This document shows, piece after piece, positions 45,658-54,332 of a stretch of DNA of 64,000 bases; the stretch's first letter is position 1, and every line of letters starts with the position of its first letter. This DNA is from Spirochaetia bacterium UBA5763 (GTDB lineage: Bacteria; Spirochaetota; UBA4802; UBA5550), in the NCBI GenBank assembly GCA_002418835.1, contig DIEX01000024.1:16543-80542 (forward strand), given 5' to 3'. A model generated the notes under the pieces. It was not told where the DNA came from. It saw nothing but the letters and a program-made list of their open reading frames with translations, and searched no databases. Position numbers and translations under genes: made by a program.

Positions 45658-45663
45658 CTGGGA

Positions 45664-46494
45664 TCATACCACCTTTCTGTATATGGTTCTTCCGGCAAGC
45701 ACGAACTGCTCAGTTATGCTTGTTATATTCTCTGAATGGCCGATGAGAAGATATCCGTCATCCTTAAGGTAATCATAAAATTTGGCGAAGAGTTTACGCT
45801 GAGTATCTCTGTCAAAATAAATAATAACATTACGGCAGAATATGATATCGAACTTCTTCTGCATAGGATATTCATCCTGAAGCAGGTTGAGTCTCCTGAA
45901 GTATACTGACTCTTTCAATGAATCGCAGACCCGGTAATACACTTCATCATCTTCATTTTTCTCTGTTGCAAAGTATTTTTTCAGGTATTTAGGATCAACT
46001 GTCGCCAGATGGTCTTCGGGATAAACGCCATTTTTTGCTTTCTGTAATACCTGTGTATCAATATCTGTTGACAGTATAAGTATTTCAGGTGATTTGTTTG
46101 TACCGAAAAATTCGCTGGTTACCATTGCAATGGTATAGGGTTCTTCACCGGTCGAACAACCCGCGCTCCAGATGCGGATCTCTTTCATCCCGCGGCGCTG
46201 GTATTCGGGGAGCACCACATTTTTCATAAATTCAAAGTGATCATTCTCCCGGAAGAAATCAGTTTTATTTGTAGTTATAAGATTAATAAAATTAATCTTT
46301 TCTTCATTATAGTTTTCAATAAGATAATCATAATATTCCGCAAAAGAATCAAGCCTCAGTTCCCTGAGCCTTTTCATCAGGCGGGACTGCATCAGTATTT
46401 TTTTTACATCACTGAGTTTTATCCCTGCCTCTTTATAAACAATATCCCTGAGTCTGTTAAAATCATGATCTTCCAGAATGTAATTCTTTATCAT
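45664..46494 (-). CDS. cheR: Chemotaxis receptor methyltransferase CheR
   Basis: The 276-residue protein has the helical N-terminal CheR domain (YKEAGIKLSDVKKILMQSRLMKRLREL) and a SAM-binding Rossmann fold with IRIWSAGCSTGEEPYTIAM, and ends FDIIFCRNVIIYFDR, typical CheR motifs. It methylates receptor glutamates. It lies between the two cheD genes. Confidence 0.95.
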   Translation of the reverse strand: MIKNYILEDHDFNRLRDIVYKEAGIKLSDVKKILMQSRLMKRLRELRLDSFAEYYDYLIENYNEEKINFINLITTNKTDFFRENDHFEFMKNVVLPEYQRRGMKEIRIWSAGCSTGEEPYTIAMVTSEFFGTNKSPEILILSTDIDTQVLQKAKNGVYPEDHLATVDPKYLKKYFATEKNEDDEVYYRVCDSLKESVYFRRLNLLQDEYPMQKKFDIIFCRNVIIYFDRDTQRKLFAKFYDYLKDDGYLLIGHSENITSITEQFVLAGRTIYRKVV

Positions 46495-46503
46495 GTTATT
46501 TCC

Positions 46504-47094
46504 CTAATCGAACAGTAAGATTTTGCCGACCCTGTTTCTATTCCTGAATTCATTTTCAACATATTCCTTCTCAAGCTGAATAAACTCTGAAAATTCCTCG
46601 TTGTTTTTCAGTATCTGCCTGTAGACCACTCCGTCAAAAGGTGAAAAATACAGCTTCCTTCTGAAGTTCCCGCCGAGGTCACTCTTCTCAACCGGAATAT
46701 TCTCCAGTTCAAAATACTCTTTTACAAAATGTATATTACTCTCTGTAAGTGATAATCTGACCGGCCCTGAAGCGTCAGTATAACCTGCTCCGAATATCTT
46801 TGCCTTCATATGATGTCTGTCGCATCCGAGCTTAACCATGTCTGCCATGAGGTACTCCATATTCAATATCCCGATTCTGGATATTTCGTCATGCACTATC
46901 CCCTCTGTACCTGTAGTCCCCGGAACCACGAAATTTATAAGCCCGCCTCTCCTCTTAATATAATCAAAAACAGACACAGCAAGACATGAACCAACAATTG
47001 TTCCGATATAGCAGTTTTCATTTGAAGCATAATGCTCACCGGGATATATCAGGTAGAGAGGCTTCCCGGTCCTGTTCTGCTGACTTCTTAGCAT
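46504..47094 (-). CDS. CheD paralogue with catalytic His replaced by Asn
   Basis: The 196-residue protein aligns without gaps to the downstream CheD at the core: T32 and C37 are kept (GTIVGSCLAVSVFD), but the catalytic His position is N54 (GGLINFVVPGT; codon AAT at 46933-46935 on the minus strand). Deamidase activity is therefore probably lost, while binding to receptors or CheC-like domains may remain. It follows cheW by six bases and precedes cheR. Codon use looks like its neighbours, so it seems maintained rather than decaying. Confidence 0.85.
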   Translation of the reverse strand: MLRSQQNRTGKPLYLIYPGEHYASNENCYIGTIVGSCLAVSVFDYIKRRGGLINFVVPGTTGTEGIVHDEISRIGILNMEYLMADMVKLGCDRHHMKAKIFGAGYTDASGPVRLSLTESNIHFVKEYFELENIPVEKSDLGGNFRRKLYFSPFDGVVYRQILKNNEEFSEFIQLEKEYVENEFRNRNRVGKILLFD

Positions 47095-47100
47095 AAAGAA

Positions 47101-47592
47101 CTAACCTTCAGTCAGGGAATCGCCAGCGAGAAATGTTTCGACATCAAGGAGAACAACAAGACTTTCTCCTATTCTGCCAATCCCCTCAATAGAACTGGTA
47201 TCTACCCGCGCGGAATAGTTTATCTGACTCTGAATATCTGACAAAGGAATGTTAACAACATCAGAAACAGCATCTACAATCATACCGACAAGTCTTTCAT
47301 TAACCTCAACGATCAGAATAACAGTAAATGAATCATATTCTTTAGGGGGGAGAGAAAACTTCCGCCTCATATCAATGACAGGTATAACAGAACCACGAAG
47401 ATTGATAACACCCTTAATAAAAGCCCGGGCTTTAGGGACATGGGTAATCTCAATCATTTCGTTGAGGGACTGAACCTTCATTACTGATACGCCGTAGGTT
47501 TCATCGCCTACGAGAAAAGTTACATACTGGTTAACTTCTTCACCTTTCGTATCATCAGCAGTATCTTTAATATTCCGTTTATTATCATACAT
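47101..47592 (-). CDS. cheW: Chemotaxis coupling protein CheW (cluster 2)
   Basis: The 163-residue CheW has QYVTFLVGDETYGVSVMKVQSL and FIKGVINLRGSVIPVIDMRRKF. It links receptors to CheA. It starts two bases after the cheY stop, in the usual operon. Confidence 0.93.
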   Translation of the reverse strand: MYDNKRNIKDTADDTKGEEVNQYVTFLVGDETYGVSVMKVQSLNEMIEITHVPKARAFIKGVINLRGSVIPVIDMRRKFSLPPKEYDSFTVILIVEVNERLVGMIVDAVSDVVNIPLSDIQSQINYSARVDTSSIEGIGRIGESLVVLLDVETFLAGDSLTEG

Positions 47593-47594
47593 GA

Positions 47595-47969
47595 TTATTT
47601 CACAAACCTTTTAACTACATTAAGAAGATCCTCTGCCTGAAAAGGTTTTATAATCCATCCGGAAGCTCCCGCTTCTTTCCCTTTCTGAATTATATCTTTT
47701 TCAGCCTCTGTGGTAAGCACAACTACAGGAGTGAACTTGTCCACCTTCCTGAATTCAGCTATGAATTCAATGCCATTCATCACGGGCATATTAATATCGC
47801 TTATGCATATAGCTATCTCACTCCCTTCAGCTTTGATCTGGCTGATCTTATCAAGAGCATCCTGCCCGTTTTCAGCCTGTTTTATGGATAAACCAAGCTG
47901 TTTAAGCGCCATTTCAACGCTTACTCTGATGGTGGGCGAGTCATCAATTACCATAATATACTTGTTCAT
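47595..47969 (-). CDS. cheY: CheY-type response regulator (cluster 2)
   Basis: The 124-residue single receiver has acidic residues D9-D10, the phosphoacceptor Asp in CISDINMPVMNG, Thr in VVLTTEA and Lys in IIKPFQAEDLL. It lies between a STAS gene and cheW and is a natural partner of the cluster 2 CheA. Confidence 0.92.
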   Translation of the reverse strand: MNKYIMVIDDSPTIRVSVEMALKQLGLSIKQAENGQDALDKISQIKAEGSEIAICISDINMPVMNGIEFIAEFRKVDKFTPVVVLTTEAEKDIIQKGKEAGASGWIIKPFQAEDLLNVVKRFVK

Positions 47970-47999
47970 TTAATCCTCCCGGATAAGATAAATTCAGTT

Positions 48000-48242
48000 C
48001 TAAAGGCCTGCCAGGCTTAAAAGCGCTTTCATTTCCGGCGAAGCCCCGGTGATGCTGATCTTTTTATTCAGTACAGCCGCTCTGCTCATTGCTGAGATAA
48101 TGACCTGGGCAGCGGATGAATCAATCCGTACAGTATCAGTTAAATCCAGAATAACCTCACTCTCTTTCTCTAACTCATTCTTGAGAGAAGTATAAAAACT
48201 TCTGATATTTTTTACGTTTACTTCAGTTTCAACTTTCATCAT
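48000..48242 (-). CDS. Small STAS-domain protein in the chemotaxis operon
   Basis: An 80-residue STAS-like protein, with the strand EVILDLTDTVRIDSSAAQVIIS that corresponds to the phosphorylatable loop of SpoIIAA-type proteins (DSSA in place of DSSG). Two ATG codons are adjacent at the start. Its place between cheA and cheY suggests a role with that kinase, but no function is established. Confidence 0.75.
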   Translation of the reverse strand: MMKVETEVNVKNIRSFYTSLKNELEKESEVILDLTDTVRIDSSAAQVIISAMSRAAVLNKKISITGASPEMKALLSLAGL

Positions 48243-48250
48243 ACTTACCT

Positions 48251-50368
48251 TTATCTGTTTTTGATCTCTTCGACCATGCCATGTATATCAATTATAAGAG
48301 CCACTCTTCCATCACCAAGTATCGACGCGCCTGATATTGATCTGCTTGTTGTAATGAAATTATCAAGACTTTTGATTACAATCTGCTGCTGCCCTATAAG
48401 ATCATCAATCATTATCCCGATTCTCTCACCATCAGACTCCACAATAACAATCAGGGCTTCCCACGGATTTGTGAAGTTAGCTTCAATCCCGAAAAGTTCA
48501 TTAAGCCGGATAAGTGAGATATAATCCCCTCTGACCAGAATAACCTCCCCTTTCCCCTCAACTGTCTTGTAGTTTTCACGGCTAACCTGTATTGTTTCAA
48601 TAACGGATAGCAGCGGTATAATGAGAACAGAACGCCCGATACGGACAAGCATACCTTCGATTATAGCAAGAGTCAGCGGAAGTTTAATCCTGATAAGTGT
48701 ACCTTCACCCTCTTTCGTCTTCACTTCAACAGAACCACGGAGCTCTTCGATGTTAGTTTTAACCACATCCATCCCCACTCCTCTTCCGGAGAGGTCGCTG
48801 GCCTGTTCCGCCGTTGAAAAACCGGGGCTGAAAACTATTGTAACAAGTTTCTCTCTGGTAATCTCCTCTTCAGGCTGAATCATTCCAAGAGATACAGCTT
48901 TACGTTTTACTTTCTCAAGATCAAAACCTTTCCCGTCATCAATTACATCAATATATACATTCCCCTCCTGGTGATAAGCCTTAAGGTTAATTGTACCATG
49001 AGCGGGTTTCCCGCTTTTTCTCCGTTCATCAGATCTCTCGATGCCGTGGTCAATGGCATTTCTTATCATATGCTTCAGCGGATCACCAATCTTCTCTATT
49101 ACAGTTTTATCAAGCTCGGTATCCGCGCCTTCAATGTGGAGTTTAATCTCCTTCCCCATGTTATGCGCCGCGTCGCGGACAAATCGTTTAAACTGCTCGA
49201 AGGTCGGCCCGATTGGAACCATCCTTATTGACATTATCTGTTCCTGGAATTCACGGGTAACCCTGTCAAGGCTGTAGAGAGAATTCTTGAGCCTGAAGGC
49301 TTTCTCCTCCTCAATATCATCAGCAACACGGTGAAGAGAGGCCTGCCCTATCACAATCTCCCCCAGGAGATTCATCAGGTTGTCAAGTTTCGTTGAATCG
49401 ACACGGACAGTACTTATCTCGATCTTCTTCTTTATCTTATCCTGTTCACTAAGGGCTTCATCCACCTGTTTTGGAGACGCAAGTCCTTTCTGAACAATTA
49501 TATCTCCAAGCCTGAAGTTCTTATCATTCTGCATCCTTACAAGGTCTTCAAGCTCATTGTTATTGATTATCCCTTTTTCAACCAGTATCTCGCCAAGTTT
49601 TTTCTCAGCAATATAAGGCGTCTCTTTTGAAACATTATATTTTTCTGTTACATTTTCTATATCAATTTCGTTATCATCATATACAAAGAGAAAAACATCA
49701 CGAAGCTTCATCTCGTCAAACCTGGTTTTCATAACTATATCCCAGGACATATAACATTTTTCGGGATCAAGTTTTTCAAAATCAGGAATTCTTTTTTTAT
49801 CTACAGTTAATGATATAATCTTCCCCAGTCCGGAGAGATCCTCTATTACCATTAATGGATCAATCCCATTGTTGAAAATATCCTCTTTAAATACAGCAGC
49901 TATTTTAAAATATCTCTCATTGCTCCCCACACTTTTATAAGCACCAACAGCTTTCAGAAAATCCTCAGGCTCCTCTTCTTTCTTATCCGTGGTTCCTAGA
50001 AATACATTGATACGGTCAGTCAAATCTTTCCGGATTGTATCTGATTCAGGCGACCCGCTGTCGCTGAAAAGTTCATCTTTAATATAATCTATACTATCAA
50101 GAAGTATATCTATTATATCCCGGTTTACCAGAATCTCTCCGGATCTTACTTTATCGAAGAGACTTTCCAGATTATGAGTAAATTCATATATAACAGTAAA
50201 CCCTGCAATACCGGAACTCCCTTTCAATGTATGAAAGTATCTGAATATTCTATTTATAATATCCTGATCATCATTCTTCTCTTCAAGAGTCACAAGGTCA
50301 GATTCAAGATTTCCTATAATTTCAGTACATTCATTTAAAAAAACCTCGGTAAGTCCACCTTCACCCAT
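48251..50368 (-). CDS. cheA: CheA histidine kinase with an internal MshEN-like c-di-GMP-binding module
   Basis: The 705-residue CheA has HPt with H46 (RYFHTLKGSSG), a P2-like region (about 150-245), then residues 257-309: two 24-residue repeats (KLGEILVEKGIINNNELEDL... ending Q280; RLGDIIVQKGLASPKQVDEA... ending Q309), separated by exactly five residues. This matches the tandem motif RLGxx[LVI][LVI]xxG[LVI][LVI]xxxxLxxxLxxQ of the MshEN domain, apart from Lys for Arg in the first copy and Val for Leu or Ala at single positions. P3 (DNLMNLLGEIVIG), HATPase (HMIRNAIDHGIE, GRGVGMDVVK) and P5 follow. c-di-GMP may modulate the kinase; this is inferred from the motif. Confidence 0.93.
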   Translation of the reverse strand: MGEGGLTEVFLNECTEIIGNLESDLVTLEEKNDDQDIINRIFRYFHTLKGSSGIAGFTVIYEFTHNLESLFDKVRSGEILVNRDIIDILLDSIDYIKDELFSDSGSPESDTIRKDLTDRINVFLGTTDKKEEEPEDFLKAVGAYKSVGSNERYFKIAAVFKEDIFNNGIDPLMVIEDLSGLGKIISLTVDKKRIPDFEKLDPEKCYMSWDIVMKTRFDEMKLRDVFLFVYDDNEIDIENVTEKYNVSKETPYIAEKKLGEILVEKGIINNNELEDLVRMQNDKNFRLGDIIVQKGLASPKQVDEALSEQDKIKKKIEISTVRVDSTKLDNLMNLLGEIVIGQASLHRVADDIEEEKAFRLKNSLYSLDRVTREFQEQIMSIRMVPIGPTFEQFKRFVRDAAHNMGKEIKLHIEGADTELDKTVIEKIGDPLKHMIRNAIDHGIERSDERRKSGKPAHGTINLKAYHQEGNVYIDVIDDGKGFDLEKVKRKAVSLGMIQPEEEITREKLVTIVFSPGFSTAEQASDLSGRGVGMDVVKTNIEELRGSVEVKTKEGEGTLIRIKLPLTLAIIEGMLVRIGRSVLIIPLLSVIETIQVSRENYKTVEGKGEVILVRGDYISLIRLNELFGIEANFTNPWEALIVIVESDGERIGIMIDDLIGQQQIVIKSLDNFITTSRSISGASILGDGRVALIIDIHGMVEEIKNR
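49442..49600 (-). other. MshEN-like c-di-GMP-binding module inside cheA
   Basis: Codons 257-309 of the cluster 2 cheA. The two repeats have the invariant LG (258-259 and 287-288), G (266, 295), a hydrophobic residue at motif position 17 (L273, V302), and Q (280, 309). The repeat-to-repeat distance is 29, the same as in MshE of Vibrio cholerae. Confidence 0.7.
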
Positions 50369-50599
50369 ATAAATTCTCCTCTCATTGACTGCGGCTGACG
50401 AATGAAATATGTTTATCTCTGCAAATTATTCCTGTGTTTACAAGATAACAAAAAATAGCAGTATAATAAAATTTTTTAACAAATTTATTCAAAGAAAAAC
50501 GTAAGATTTTTTATAAGTTCATTTTAAGGCATGAAAATTAAATTCGAAGGGGATTAATTTTAGAGCAGAAACAACAGATGATTTTTTAGTGTTAAATAA

Positions 50600-50630
50600 G
50601 TGAGGATTACCGTAAAATGATAATCCTCAC
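50600..50630 (-). terminator. Hairpin terminator of tkt
   Basis: GTGAGGATTA (50600-50609) pairs with TAATCCTCAC (50621-50630), an 11-base loop between them; on the minus strand it is followed by TTATTT. It is 10 bases past the tkt stop. The rest of 50369-50599 is AT-rich with no gene. Confidence 0.55.
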
Positions 50631-50639
50631 CCTGACAGT

Positions 50640-52631
50640 TTATTTTCCTAAATATTTTTTTACACGTTCGGCAATTTTTGCAGGAGTAAATCCAAAATAA
50701 TCTGCAAGCGCAGCTTCAGGGGCTGAACGCCCGAATTCATCAACAGTTATAAAGAGTCCTTTATCTCCGCTATACCTTTCCCAGCCGATCCTCGTTCCTG
50801 CCTCCACAACAACTTTCTTAATATTATCAGGGAGGAGTTCTTTCCTGTATGTTTCGCTTTGTTGATTAAAAAGCTCCCAGCATGGGAAGGAAACAACACG
50901 CGCTTTTATACCGTTCTCTTTCTCCATTATTTTAGCGGCTTCAACTGACACTCCAACCTCAGAACCGCTGGCCAGTATTATAACGTCAGAATTGTCTGCT
51001 CCATAAATAGTATAAGCTCCTTTGTGAAGATTCATTACTGAAGACTTTTCGTCACGATCCATAACTGTGAGATTCTGACGCGACAGTGCAAGCATTGTGG
51101 GGCCATCTGTTCTTCCAAGAGCTGCAAGCCATGCTTCACGGGTCTCCTCCGCGTCACAGGGCCTTATTACATTGAGATTGGGAATTGCCCTTGAGACGGC
51201 AAGGTGCTCCACAGGCTGATGAGTAGGCCCATCCTCCCCTACAAAAATCGAATCGTGAGTATAAACATAAATAGACTGTAAGCCTGAAAGTGCCGCCATC
51301 CTTACAGCTGGCCGCATGTAATCCATAAACACAAGGAATGTTGCAGAAAAGTTTATAAAACCGCCGTAGTAGGCAATACCGTTCTGAATAGAACCCATTG
51401 CATTCTCCCTGACTCCGTAATGAAGAATCCTGCCCGCTTTGCCATGACCGCTTTCAGATATATTTTTCACATGAGTCTTGTTGCTTGGAGAAAGGTCGGC
51501 AGAACCTCCAAGAAAATTTGGAAGCTCTTTATAAAGCACTTCCAGCATCTTACCACCGGCAACCCTTGTTGCAATCTTTTCACCGGATTTAAAAACCGGG
51601 AGGAGCGCTCTGAGTTTATCAATATCAGGAGCGGAAAAAAACGCGTTCCACCTGGCCTTTTGCTCACCTGTAATGCAGGAATTAAATTTATCTTTCCATG
51701 AAGCACAGAGCTTCAGATTATCTTCTTTCACCCTGCGGAAGATATTGTAGACCTCTTCCGGAACATTAAATACAGCATCACCACTGCACCCGAGTTTCTC
51801 CTTCGATGCTTTCACTTCATCGACGCCAAGCGGAGCTCCATGAGATTCCTCACTACCCTCCAGTGAAGCGCTCCCCTTCGCAATGTCTGTTCGTGCGATT
51901 ATAAGCGAAGGTTTATCCTTCACCTTCTGAGCAACCAGGAGCGAATTCTCTATCTGGTCAAAATCATGACCGTCAATTTCAGCAACATCCCATCCGTATG
52001 CCTCAAATCTCTTTTTCACATCTTCCGTGAAAGCGATATCAGTGGAACCCTCTATTGTAATCCTGTTGGAATCATAGATATATATCAGATTTCCTAGCTT
52101 CAAATGCCCTGCCAGTGATGCGGCTTCCGCGCTGAGCCCCTCCATAATACATCCGTCACCAGCTATGGCATAGATATAATGATCTATAATTTCATTCCCC
52201 GGAGTGTTAAACTCTTCAGCAAGAAGTTTTTCGGCAATAGCCATACCCACTCCATTTGCAAATCCCTGTCCCAGGGGCCCTGTTGTTGTTTCCACACCGG
52301 GTGTGTGCCTGTATTCAGGGTGCCCGGGAGTGAGACTCCCCATCTGCCTGAATTGTTTAAGATCATCAAGAGTCACCCCGTAACCTGAAAGGTGAAGCAT
52401 GGTATAAAGCAGTGCAGAACCATGTCCGGCTGAAAGGATAAACCTGTCCCTGTTGACCCATGCCGGATCTTCACTGTTATAATTCATCACCTTTCCCCAT
52501 AATACTGCTGCTATATCAGCACAACCCATTGGCATTCCTGGATGCCCGGAATTCGCCTTCTGAACAGTATCCATCGCAAGAGTTCTCACTGTCCGTGCTA
52601 TCAGTTTCAATTCATCTTTATTAATTGGCAT
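50640..52631 (-). CDS. tkt: Transketolase
   Basis: The 663-residue protein has the thiamine diphosphate motif GDGCIMEGLSAEAASLAGHL near residue 153 and a full transketolase length, with family marks GHPGMPMGCAD, HDSIFVGEDGPTHQPVEHLA and the C-terminal domain. It moves two-carbon units between sugar phosphates in the pentose phosphate pathway. It is a single gene with its own terminator, diverging from the thioredoxin-like gene across 343 bases of AT-rich DNA in which I see no gene. Confidence 0.96.
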   Translation of the reverse strand: MPINKDELKLIARTVRTLAMDTVQKANSGHPGMPMGCADIAAVLWGKVMNYNSEDPAWVNRDRFILSAGHGSALLYTMLHLSGYGVTLDDLKQFRQMGSLTPGHPEYRHTPGVETTTGPLGQGFANGVGMAIAEKLLAEEFNTPGNEIIDHYIYAIAGDGCIMEGLSAEAASLAGHLKLGNLIYIYDSNRITIEGSTDIAFTEDVKKRFEAYGWDVAEIDGHDFDQIENSLLVAQKVKDKPSLIIARTDIAKGSASLEGSEESHGAPLGVDEVKASKEKLGCSGDAVFNVPEEVYNIFRRVKEDNLKLCASWKDKFNSCITGEQKARWNAFFSAPDIDKLRALLPVFKSGEKIATRVAGGKMLEVLYKELPNFLGGSADLSPSNKTHVKNISESGHGKAGRILHYGVRENAMGSIQNGIAYYGGFINFSATFLVFMDYMRPAVRMAALSGLQSIYVYTHDSIFVGEDGPTHQPVEHLAVSRAIPNLNVIRPCDAEETREAWLAALGRTDGPTMLALSRQNLTVMDRDEKSSVMNLHKGAYTIYGADNSDVIILASGSEVGVSVEAAKIMEKENGIKARVVSFPCWELFNQQSETYRKELLPDNIKKVVVEAGTRIGWERYSGDKGLFITVDEFGRSAPEAALADYFGFTPAKIAERVKKYLGK

Positions 52632-52974
52632 CTATCGGCTCCTTTATTATAATTACAGCCCGCTGGTTCAGAAGACTGATCAGTTTTTTCTTTATACAAT
52701 AACCGGAAATTTATTTAATATAATGTTACTCTGATATGCAAGTTTCAAAAAACTAAGATTATAACCCTTTATAACCGCACATTTGTACAATAATATTTAA
52801 TAGAATAGAGTAATAAAACTTAGACAGGCAACTCTATGCGTCAAGAGATAAAATATTTCACGGGATGCATTTTATTTTCTTGATTATTTACAGAAAAAAT
52901 TGTTAAAAAAAGTATCACTGCATTAATAATTATGCCATACAGTGGGATTCAACATGTATAACCGGAGCAAAATA

Positions 52975-53514
52975 ATGAAAAACCCGATTTTAAAAATAAT
53001 TGTACTGAACCTGATATTTATAATATTCTCCTGCTCAAACAGCAGCACTCATGGGGAAAAAAACACCGCCCAGATACCGGTAAAATGGTATGGAATAACA
53101 GATGGTATGGATAAAGCCAGAAAAGAGGGGAAAAGTATTATAATGTATTTTTATACAGACTGGTGCGTTTACTGCAAAAAAATGGAAAACCAGATTTTCA
53201 GCGACCCTGATATTGCAGCATTCATGAATGAAAAATATATAAGTATAAAAATAAACCCTGAAAGAGACAGGGAAACTATTGCTGTAATGGGGCAGAATCT
53301 CACCCCCTCACAGTTCATGGGGCAGATAGGAGCTTCCGGGTTCCCCACAACAATGTTCTGGGATAAAAAGCAGAAACCTCTTACAGTCTTACCGGGATAT
53401 ACAGAAAAAGATACATTTCTCTCTGTAATATCTTATATTGATGATGAATGTTATGCGAAGAATATACCGCTGGATAGTTATATCAAAGATAAAAGCGCCT
53501 GCGGTAAAAAATAG
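52975..53514 (+). CDS. Thioredoxin-like lipoprotein
   Basis: The start is the ATG at 52975 with GGAG eight bases upstream; an earlier GTG at 52942 would put 11 residues before a normal signal peptide. The lipobox is IFIIFSC with Cys about residue 19. The thioredoxin fold has the pair WCVYCKKM and cis-Pro in GFPTTMFWD. It resembles the DUF255/SoxW-like thioredoxins used in periplasmic reduction or oxidation. It ends one base before the stop of the next gene on the opposite strand. Confidence 0.8.
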   Translation: MKNPILKIIVLNLIFIIFSCSNSSTHGEKNTAQIPVKWYGITDGMDKARKEGKSIIMYFYTDWCVYCKKMENQIFSDPDIAAFMNEKYISIKINPERDRETIAVMGQNLTPSQFMGQIGASGFPTTMFWDKKQKPLTVLPGYTEKDTFLSVISYIDDECYAKNIPLDSYIKDKSACGKK

Positions 53515-54279
53515 TTAGAATCTGGGGATAATAGGCTCAATAAAAGATTCAATCGGGATGCCGACATATATTTCAAGGCACCCCTCCCTGATGTTCCCAT
53601 CTTTACCGGAATTTTCATAAATAGCATCATTCATACGGATCTTTGTGTATGAGTAGTAAAGATTCATCCCGAAGTTCAGGGCACAGAGAGCAATCTCCGC
53701 ACCTATCCCCACATCAAATTTATATCCTGTAATCGCAGTATTACTGTTTGAAGTTGACACACCATAATCCTTAATAGCCGGATAAGCGGTTAAATCACCA
53801 TTGAGCCTGCCGAATAGCGCGTAAAGCGTAAAACCGCCGTCCGAGGTATATTCATAATCAAGATCAGATGCCTCAATATTCGGCGCATAATGAATCACCG
53901 GCCCCACCATCCAGGCCCTGTAATCCATAACCTGACCTGTATATTCATCACCGGATTTTACTCTCTGCTGAAGGAAATGGAGCCTGTAAGCGGTTCTGAC
54001 ACCGAATTTTACAGCATGGGCCTCCATTCCCAGGATTATCGGGTCAAAAGGGACAATATCCAGGGTAAAACTGTAGGCAGTTTCATAGTGGGAAGTTTTT
54101 TTATTTTCAGGAAAGGCCAGATCAATTGCCTTCTCCTCCCTGTCAAGAATATCACCGTTAGTAGCAAATGAATACATCCCCCCGAAATTAAGGTGAAGTA
54201 CTGTATTAAGAAACTCCCTGGCCTGAAGGTTTACAGGAATCAGAAAAAGGAGAAATAATGTAAATAATTTTTTATTCAT
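53515..54279 (-). CDS. Predicted outer-membrane beta-barrel protein
   Basis: The 254-residue protein has a signal peptide (LFTLFLLFLIPVNLQA) and alternating strands (YAFTLDIVPFDPII-type, GVRTAYRLHFL, YKFDVGIGAEIALCALNFGMNLYYSYTKI). The C terminus ends in Phe. No family recognised. Its stop abuts the thioredoxin lipoprotein gene. Confidence 0.6.
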   Translation of the reverse strand: MNKKLFTLFLLFLIPVNLQAREFLNTVLHLNFGGMYSFATNGDILDREEKAIDLAFPENKKTSHYETAYSFTLDIVPFDPIILGMEAHAVKFGVRTAYRLHFLQQRVKSGDEYTGQVMDYRAWMVGPVIHYAPNIEASDLDYEYTSDGGFTLYALFGRLNGDLTAYPAIKDYGVSTSNSNTAITGYKFDVGIGAEIALCALNFGMNLYYSYTKIRMNDAIYENSGKDGNIREGCLEIYVGIPIESFIEPIIPRF

Positions 54280-54332
54280 AGCATAATCACCAGCAAATTA
54301 TCATAATCTGAGACCGGAAACTCTGTAATAAT

